Part shown: positions 1-4,190 of the stretch, piece by piece
Numbering within the stretch: the first letter of the stretch is position 1
Layout: each line of letters begins with the position of its first letter
Assembly: GCA_937895645.1 (NCBI GenBank)
Contig: CALBKQ010000071.1
Location: 1-9,052, forward strand
Reading direction: 5' to 3'
From: an uncultured Clostridia bacterium
GTDB taxonomy: Bacteria; Bacillota; Clostridia; Oscillospirales; Acutalibacteraceae
DNA: 9,052 bases
Position numbers and translations under genes: made by a program
The notes under the pieces: model-generated
What the model was told of the DNA's origin: nothing
The model's input: only the letters and a program-made list of their open reading frames with translations
Database searches by the model: none

Positions 1-146
1 AGCACCTTTGAGCCTGTGTAGTTTGCGCCGACACCAATAACTACGTCCTTATATTCTTTGTAAGGAACATACTTACCTTCTGCCGGAGTGTTCCAATGAG
101 TTTTGATTTCAGTACCTAAATCTTTTACTTTATCAAGTACACTCAT
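1..146 (-). CDS. N-terminal 48 codons of an unidentified protein (runs off the left edge)
   Basis: The ATG at 144-146 is preceded by a good ribosome binding site (GGGAGAG, about 7 bases upstream) and by a matching promoter at 181-209. The frame is open to the window edge. The visible protein starts MSVLDKVKDLG, contains WNTPAEGKYVPYKEY near residues 18-32, and then enters a Gly/Val-rich stretch (VVIGVGANYTGSKV) that may begin a first membrane helix. The short hydrophilic leader followed by KYVPYKEY loosely recalls N-termini of multi-pass sugar or MFS-type transporters in gut Clostridia. That is a weak recollection, and too little is visible to name a function. It forms its own transcription unit, since the terminator of the upstream HAD gene lies just before its promoter. 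Confidence 0.7.
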   Translation of the reverse strand, partial: MSVLDKVKDLGTEIKTHWNTPAEGKYVPYKEYKDVVIGVGANYTGSKV

Positions 147-180
147 TTTGTCACTCTCCCTTTCCAAATATATTCATAAT

Positions 181-209
181 ATTTTAACATATTTTCATAA
201 ATTAAACAA
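181..209 (-). promoter_or_regulatory. Sigma-A-like promoter of the left-edge gene
   Basis: Read on the minus strand, TTGTTT (204-209) and TAAAAT (181-186) are separated by exactly 17 bases. The -10 box is about 35 bases upstream of the ATG at 146. Two short inverted repeats (211-226 and the 8-base palindrome 226-233) sit directly upstream of the -35 box. Confidence 0.6.
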
Positions 210-244
210 TGAAAAACTTGTTTTTCTTGCAAGTAAAACTACAC

Positions 245-280
245 AAAAAAAAGGACTGTTTATTGTGCAACAGTCCTTTT
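245..280 (-). terminator. Rho-independent terminator after the mntP-HAD operon
   Basis: On the minus strand, a perfect 10-bp stem (269-278 with 251-260, AAGGACTGTT/AACAGTCCTT) has an 8-base loop and is followed by a run of T (245-252). It begins only a few bases past the stop codon of the HAD gene at 284. A short T-rich stretch on the other side means weak activity on the plus strand is possible. Confidence 0.85.
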
Positions 281-283
281 GTT

Positions 284-976
284 TTAGTTGTTTTCAAGAA
301 TACGAAGAATTTCTGAAATATCTTTGATTTCAAAATCAATATTTATATTATTTTTATTCTCTGCATTATGAGGATTATACCAACAACAAAGAATACCTGT
401 GTTGTTACCACCCTGCATATCACTTGACAATGAATCGCCAATAATCATTACTTCATTTTTGTTGAATTTACCGATTTTTTCTTGTACTGCATTAAAAAAC
501 TCAATATTAGGCTTTTCAAAACCGATTTTATCGGAAATAAACACATTATCAAAAATGTTTATAAGGCCTGATTGTGTGAGTTTTCTCTGTTGTGCTACAT
601 ATGTTCCATTTGTTACTGCATATTGCTTGTATTTGCCTTTAAGGGAACTTATAGTTTCAAATGCATTATCACAGAAAAATGCTTTATCGCCAAGACGGAT
701 TTGATATTCGTCGTTAAACTCATCAACACGGTTAAACCGGATATTTTCAGCCCCAAAAAACTCAATAAATCTTTCAGTTAGTACTTGTTTCTTTGTAATT
801 TTACCAAGTTCAAGCATCTGCCAGTATTTATGATTTATTTTTGAATACCGTAAAAGCATTTCTTCAGTACACTCGCCTAATCCGAATTTCTGGAAGCATT
901 TACGGATTCCATAGGCTTCCGATTTACTAAAATCAAGCAAAGTACCATCAACATCCCAAAGTAATGTTTTAATCAT
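284..976 (-). CDS. YjjG-like HAD-superfamily phosphatase (possible nucleotidase)
   Basis: A 230-residue cytoplasmic HAD hydrolase. All four motifs are present: motif I DVDGT at residues 8-12 (nucleophile D8, acid/base D10), motif II VTNGT near 120-124, motif III lysine in GFEKPN near 153-158, and motif IV IGDSLSSD near 178-185. The helical cap between motifs I and II and the overall length fit the YjjG/HAD-IA group, which hydrolyses noncanonical nucleoside monophosphates and uses Mg2+ or Mn2+. Substrate here is inferred only from family resemblance. The start ATG overlaps the mntP stop codon by four bases (ATGA, 973-976), so the two genes are probably translationally coupled and both lie under the manganese riboswitch upstream. 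A terminator follows within a few bases of the stop. Confidence 0.88.
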   Translation of the reverse strand: MIKTLLWDVDGTLLDFSKSEAYGIRKCFQKFGLGECTEEMLLRYSKINHKYWQMLELGKITKKQVLTERFIEFFGAENIRFNRVDEFNDEYQIRLGDKAFFCDNAFETISSLKGKYKQYAVTNGTYVAQQRKLTQSGLINIFDNVFISDKIGFEKPNIEFFNAVQEKIGKFNKNEVMIIGDSLSSDMQGGNNTGILCCWYNPHNAENKNNINIDFEIKDISEILRILENN

Positions 977-1539
977 AATACGTCAAGTCCTTCAAGTAAA
1001 AATTTGAGCCCCATTAACACAAGTACAAGACCACCTGCAAACTCGGCTTTATTCTTATATTTAGCACCGAATTTATGACCTATAAACACACCAAATGCAG
1101 AAAGCAACGCTGTAACAATTCCGATAAGTACAACTGCTGTGAACACTGTTTTACTGTCATATTCAAGCGCAAAAGCCACACCTACTGCCAAGGCGTCAAT
1201 ACTTGTTGCAACTGCAAGGGCTGTAAGTTCTTTCAAATCAAGTTTTTTATCGCAACAAGCACATTCCTCTTCTTTTTCAAAGGATTCCCAAATCATTTTA
1301 CCGCCTATGATTGCAAGTAAAATGAATGTTACCCAGTGGTCAATGCTTGTAATGTAATGGGAAAACTTTGAACCTATAAACCAACCTATAAGTGGCATAC
1401 CAGCTTGAAATCCGCCAAAGAACAAAGCTATAAGTGCAGTTTGTTTTTTATCGAGTTTCTGCATATTAAGTCCTTTACACACTGCAACTGCAAATGCGTC
1501 CATTGCAAGACCTACTGCGATAATCAATAATTCTGCCAT
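973..1539 (-). CDS. mntP: MntP-family manganese efflux pump
   Basis: A 188-residue integral membrane protein of the MntP (former DUF204/YebN) family, which exports Mn2+ from the cytoplasm. It has six hydrophobic segments arranged as two repeats. The characteristic aspartates are visible: GLAMDAFAVAV with D14 in the first helix and ATSIDALAVGVAF with D115 in the fourth. Length matches the family (about 185-190). The cytoplasmic loop between repeats carries a charged, cysteine-rich segment, KEEECACCDKK near residues 89-99. The ATG start has the site GAGAGG about 9 bases upstream. Identification is reinforced by the yybP-ykoY-type riboswitch directly upstream, the known Mn2+ sensor that controls mntP genes. 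It overlaps the downstream HAD phosphatase gene. Confidence 0.95.
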   Translation of the reverse strand: MAELLIIAVGLAMDAFAVAVCKGLNMQKLDKKQTALIALFFGGFQAGMPLIGWFIGSKFSHYITSIDHWVTFILLAIIGGKMIWESFEKEEECACCDKKLDLKELTALAVATSIDALAVGVAFALEYDSKTVFTAVVLIGIVTALLSAFGVFIGHKFGAKYKNKAEFAGGLVLVLMGLKFLLEGLDVL

Positions 1540-1577
1540 ATATAAATACCTCTCTCATTTTGCCGTAACTGAGCAAT

Positions 1578-1620
1578 AAAAAAAAGACCCAGTACAGCAT
1601 TATAATGCTATACATGAGTC
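1578..1620 (-). terminator. Riboswitch-controlled intrinsic terminator before mntP
   Basis: The minus-strand RNA forms a long hairpin (1586-1620; GACTCA..GTATAGCAT pairing with ATGCTGTAC..TGGGTC, one bulged T) followed by eight T (1578-1585). Its 5' arm includes CTCATG (1613-1618), which is also the 3' strand of the aptamer's closing helix P1. Terminator and complete aptamer are therefore mutually exclusive. Confidence 0.88.
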
Positions 1621-1704
1621 TTGTCATTTAAGGTAAACCAGATTCAAAAGAATCAGTATGTTGACTTACCGCACTAAAAAGTGCCGACTACTCCCTCACG
1701 AAGT
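1611..1704 (-). ncRNA. yybP-ykoY manganese riboswitch aptamer
   Basis: Conserved pieces of this class are readable on the minus strand: GAGGGAGTAG just inside the 5' strand of P1, GTCAACATACT in the middle, and ATGACAAGACTC at the 3' side. The helices fit: P1 CGTGAG (1695-1700) with CTCATG (1613-1618), a hairpin GCACT/AGTGC (1671-1684), and an arm GGTAA/TTACC (1632-1636 with 1666-1670) capped by GATTC/GAATC (1641-1654). Known members bind Mn2+ and switch genes on. Here Mn2+ binding should stabilise P1, block the terminator at 1578-1620 and allow mntP expression. The class call comes from recalled consensus and the mntP context, not from a covariance-model search. Confidence 0.9.
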
Positions 1705-1710
1705 ATTTTT

Positions 1711-1739
1711 ATGATAGCACTTTTGGTTTTATTTGTCAA
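1711..1739 (-). promoter_or_regulatory. Strong sigma-A promoter of the riboswitch-mntP-HAD unit
   Basis: On the minus strand a consensus -35 TTGACA (1734-1739) and TATCAT (1711-1716) are spaced by exactly 17 bases. Transcription should begin near 1704, immediately before P1 of the riboswitch. The -35 hexamer contains the TGA stop codon of spo0A (1736-1738), so the promoter is embedded in the end of that gene. Confidence 0.85.
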
Positions 1740-2494
1740 GAAATCTTCATACGAAGTCGAAGTTTATCACTAATCATTGCAATAAACTCTGAATTAGTTG
1801 GTTTACCTCTTGTGCTTTGTATTGTATAACCGAAATACGAAGATAAAACATCTACATCTCCACGGTCCCAGGCAACTTCAATAGCGTGACGGATTGCACG
1901 TTCAACACGTGAAGCTGTTGTTGAGTACATTTTCGCAACTGTAGGATAAAGCACCTTTGTAACTGAACTCATCATTTCACGGTCGTTGATTGAAAGCATA
2001 ATTGCCTCACGCAGATACTGATAACCTTTTATGTGGGCAGGCACACCAATCTGGTGCATTATTTCACTAACTGTTACCTGCAAATCAACATTATCCTGTT
2101 TTGTTATATCACCCTGAGTTTTTGACCAGCCTGTAAGTTGATTTATGCGTTGAGCAAGTATGTTAATGTCAAAAGGTTTAAGAAAGTAATAATCAGCACC
2201 GGCTGATAACAGCTCTTGTTCAAATCTTTGATTGTCACTGCTTGACATTACCATTATAAGTGGTTTTATCTCTTTCTTACTAAGTTCATTGATTACGCCT
2301 AATGCGTCAAGATTTGACATAAAAGCGTCCATTACAATTACATCTGCATTTACACTTTCGCACTTGGTAAGTAACACTTTACCATCCTTTGCTACAAGGC
2401 TCACATCAGAACCATAAGTTCTTAACACATTTGCACAGTTTTTTCCGAACTCACTACCCTCACCCGTTAAAATTACCTTAAGGTTTTTACTCAT
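1736..2494 (-). CDS. spo0A: Sporulation master response regulator Spo0A with an atypical receiver
   Basis: A 252-residue response regulator that, when phosphorylated, binds 0A boxes and controls entry into sporulation. The C-terminal Spo0A domain (about 138-252) is highly conserved: IGVPAHIKGYQYLREAI at 149-165, the recognition region TASRVERAIRHAIEVAW at 193-209, and KPTNSEFIAM at 231-240. The receiver keeps the phospho-acceptor D56 and the lysine of FLKPFD (K106). The acidic pair that binds Mg2+ (D10-D11 in B. subtilis) reads G11-E12, and the usual MPxxDG reads MSNLDA. The start is placed at 2494, not the in-frame ATG at 2509, because GGAGGT lies 7 bases before 2494 and the 2509 ATG is part of that site. 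There is no dedicated terminator before the mntP promoter. The gene usually next to it in Clostridia, spoIVB, is absent. Confidence 0.95.
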   Translation of the reverse strand: MSKNLKVILTGEGSEFGKNCANVLRTYGSDVSLVAKDGKVLLTKCESVNADVIVMDAFMSNLDALGVINELSKKEIKPLIMVMSSSDNQRFEQELLSAGADYYFLKPFDINILAQRINQLTGWSKTQGDITKQDNVDLQVTVSEIMHQIGVPAHIKGYQYLREAIMLSINDREMMSSVTKVLYPTVAKMYSTTASRVERAIRHAIEVAWDRGDVDVLSSYFGYTIQSTRGKPTNSEFIAMISDKLRLRMKIS

Positions 2495-2549
2495 TTTTAA
2501 GACCTCCATTTTATTATGAAATCTTTTCTCGATTTCTCATTTCTGCCAT

Positions 2550-2578
2550 ATTTTACCATAAATGGTAATTATTGGCAA
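2550..2578 (-). promoter_or_regulatory. Sigma-A-like promoter of spo0A
   Basis: On the minus strand, TTGCCA (2573-2578) and TAAAAT (2550-2555) are separated by 17 bases, predicting a start near 2543 and a leader of about 50 bases. A 16-base palindrome (2553-2568) covers the spacer and the edge of the -10 box. The 0A-box pair lies about 30 bases upstream of the -35 box. Confidence 0.65.
2553..2568. promoter_or_regulatory. Palindrome overlapping the spo0A promoter (possible operator)
   Basis: TTACCAT and ATGGTAA form a perfect 7-bp inverted repeat around a 2-base centre, lying between the -35 and -10 boxes and overlapping the -10. The position suits a repressor site. No regulator can be named from the sequence. 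Confidence 0.4.
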
Positions 2579-2606
2579 TAGTAAAATTAAAAATATTTTG
2601 AAAACT

Positions 2607-2624
2607 TTTCGACAAAAGTCGAAA
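2607..2624. promoter_or_regulatory. Inverted pair of 0A boxes upstream of spo0A
   Basis: The minus strand carries an exact 0A box, TGTCGAA (2608-2614), and the plus strand carries AGTCGAA (2617-2623), one mismatch from the box. Together they make the inverted repeat TTTCGAC-4-GTCGAAA. The centre is roughly 70 bases upstream of the predicted spo0A start point, consistent with Spo0A regulating its own gene. The box consensus is established in Bacillus and Clostridium; function here is inferred. Confidence 0.65.
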
Positions 2625-2863
2625 GCCCTCAAACAATGAAATATGCCAATAAAAATGGTGGAATAAAATAAAATCCTGCAAAAAATATACAGTTAAATTT
2701 TGACTATACACTCTTTTAATGGTCTTTTTTTAACTTGTGTTTCAACTTTGAAATTGTTGAAAACTCTGTTGAAAATGTCAAAAACTTTGATAATACAAAG
2801 TTCTTAATGGCAATTTCATGCAGCTTATGTAAAGTTTTTCTCTTTACAGAACAAATGAGCAAT
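2625..2863. other. AT-rich intergenic stretch with short repeats, no gene seen
   Basis: This part of the 434-base gap between the permease terminator and spo0A holds no convincing coding region. It contains the palindrome TTTCAA-CT-TTGAAA (2740-2753), two copies of TGTTGAAAA with a 12-base period (2755-2763, 2767-2775), two copies of AACTTTGA (2744-2751, 2783-2790), an inverted repeat AACTTTG/CAAAGTT (2783-2802), and a hairpin TGTAAAG/CTTTACA (2828-2848). None is followed by a convincing T-tract. It may be an extended upstream control region of spo0A. Confidence 0.5.
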
Positions 2864-2899
2864 AAAAAAACAGTGTATATGCAACTGCATATACACTGT
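2864..2899 (-). terminator. Strong intrinsic terminator after the adaptor-permease operon
   Basis: An almost uninterrupted hairpin (ACAGTGTATATGCA at 2870-2883 with its complement at 2886-2899) is followed on the minus strand by a T run (2864-2870). It lies about 30 bases past the permease stop codon. It separates the transporter genes from spo0A. Confidence 0.9.
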
Positions 2900-2928
2900 A
2901 AATTCTGAAAGAAAAATTGCAAATTTGT

Positions 2929-4176
2929 TTAATCTCTGCGAAGTGCCTCGATTGGTGGCATTTTTGCGGCTCTACGAGCCGGGTAAACACCAAAGATTAT
3001 GCCGATTGCAGATGAGAAACCTACTGCAAGTGCGATTGTTGAGGGTTCAACAGTTAAAGGTACTTTCATTAAGAAAGACACAAATGCTGCTGCGGCAACA
3101 CCTAAAAGTAAACCTATAATACCACCTATAAGACAAAGTATTATTGACTCTGTAAGGAACTGGAACATAATTGTTCCTGTTTTTGCACCAAGGGCTTTTC
3201 TAATACCGATTTCACGGGTACGCTCTGTAATAGATACAAGCATTATATTCATAACACCTATACCACCTACAATAAGTGAAATAGCACTTACAGCTGCAAT
3301 AAATATTGTAAATACGTTAATAACTGTATCAAGCAAATCAATATATGTTGCCATATTTGTTACATTATAGCAGTCTTTTTCATAGTTATCATGTAAAGAA
3401 CGTACATAGTTTATTGCTGCGTTACCAATTCCGTCAAGTTGGCTTTCGTCAACAGCAGTTACATTGATTGTATCATAACGATTATTTCTTGTACCATTGA
3501 TATTTGCGGAAACTGACGCAGGCATAACCATCATACAACTTGTAACCTGCATACCACCCATCATTGAGTTCATGCTGCTCATCATATCTTCTGTATCAAG
3601 GTTCATACTTGCCATAATGTCAATAACACCCACAACTTTTACTGAAATTGTAAGGTCATTTGATGTGCAATAAACATACTCACCTACTGCATCTTTAGTA
3701 CCGAATAACTGCAAAGCACTGCCTACATCAATAACGCCAACATTCTTACCTTCAATGTATTCTTCTTCAGTAAAGAATCTGCCATATATAAGTGGGGTTT
3801 GCATAATCATCTGCATATCTGTATTACAGCCTATGCCCATAAGAATACCTGTTTTGTCATTTGCTGACATCTGGCACATTGACATTGACTGCATAGATGC
3901 ATATTGCACACCGTCAAGTTTTTTTATTGCCGCAATATCTTCATTTGTAAAGTAATCTTCGTCATCTGCCACATTCATATTAACAGTAAGGGCAATAGCA
4001 CTATTACCCATATCGCGAATCATACCTACAATATAATCTCGTCCCCCATTACCAACTGTTACAATTGAAATAACCGAAGCAACACCGATAATGATACCAA
4101 GCATTGTGAGAAGTGAACGCATAAGGTTAGTGCGAATACTGAATACGGCAATTCGTATATTTTCTTTGATATTCAA
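2929..4176 (-). CDS. MacB/FtsX-type ABC transporter permease with a Met-rich external domain
   Basis: A 415-residue permease of the MacB/YknZ family. One membrane helix lies near residues 20-42 within the signature RSLLTMLGIIIGVASVISI. An extracytoplasmic domain spans about 45-280. Three C-terminal helices follow (about 282-312, 340-370, 382-400), with the family motifs VGGIGVMNIMLVSITERTRE, REIGIRKALGA and GVYPARRAAKM..PIEALR. Such permeases work with an ATPase and a membrane-fusion adaptor to move peptides, antibiotics or lipid-like molecules across the envelope. The external domain is unusual, with dense methionine clusters at about 95-125 and 188-218 plus several cysteines. Translation starts at TTG (4174-4176), supported by GAGGTG six bases upstream and by the N-terminal match to the family. 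It follows the adaptor by 14 bases. No ATPase gene lies in the operon, so its energiser must be encoded elsewhere. Confidence 0.88.
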   Translation of the reverse strand: MNIKENIRIAVFSIRTNLMRSLLTMLGIIIGVASVISIVTVGNGGRDYIVGMIRDMGNSAIALTVNMNVADDEDYFTNEDIAAIKKLDGVQYASMQSMSMCQMSANDKTGILMGIGCNTDMQMIMQTPLIYGRFFTEEEYIEGKNVGVIDVGSALQLFGTKDAVGEYVYCTSNDLTISVKVVGVIDIMASMNLDTEDMMSSMNSMMGGMQVTSCMMVMPASVSANINGTRNNRYDTINVTAVDESQLDGIGNAAINYVRSLHDNYEKDCYNVTNMATYIDLLDTVINVFTIFIAAVSAISLIVGGIGVMNIMLVSITERTREIGIRKALGAKTGTIMFQFLTESIILCLIGGIIGLLLGVAAAAFVSFLMKVPLTVEPSTIALAVGFSSAIGIIFGVYPARRAAKMPPIEALRRD

Positions 4177-4190
4177 AACTCACACCTCAA

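Noticed and set aside
103..327. Plus-strand 74-residue open frame
   Set aside because: It overlaps the start of the left-edge gene, its promoter and a terminator. It has serine/leucine low-complexity sequence and no ribosome binding site.
2495..2509. ATG at 2509 as the spo0A start
   Set aside because: This ATG is part of the ATGGAGGT Shine-Dalgarno region serving the ATG at 2494, which has correct spacing and matches the family N-terminus.
2660..2680. Sigma-H promoter for spo0A (GCAGGATTT on the minus strand)
   Set aside because: It fits the -35 consensus, but no GAAT-type -10 follows at the required distance.
2828..2848. Second terminator hairpin TGTAAAG/CTTTACA
   Set aside because: The stem is only 7 bp and no T-tract follows on either strand.
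2716..2922. Minus-strand 68-residue open frame between the permease and spo0A
   Set aside because: Its start lies within the intergenic space after the permease and it runs straight through the strong terminator hairpin. Composition is not protein-like.
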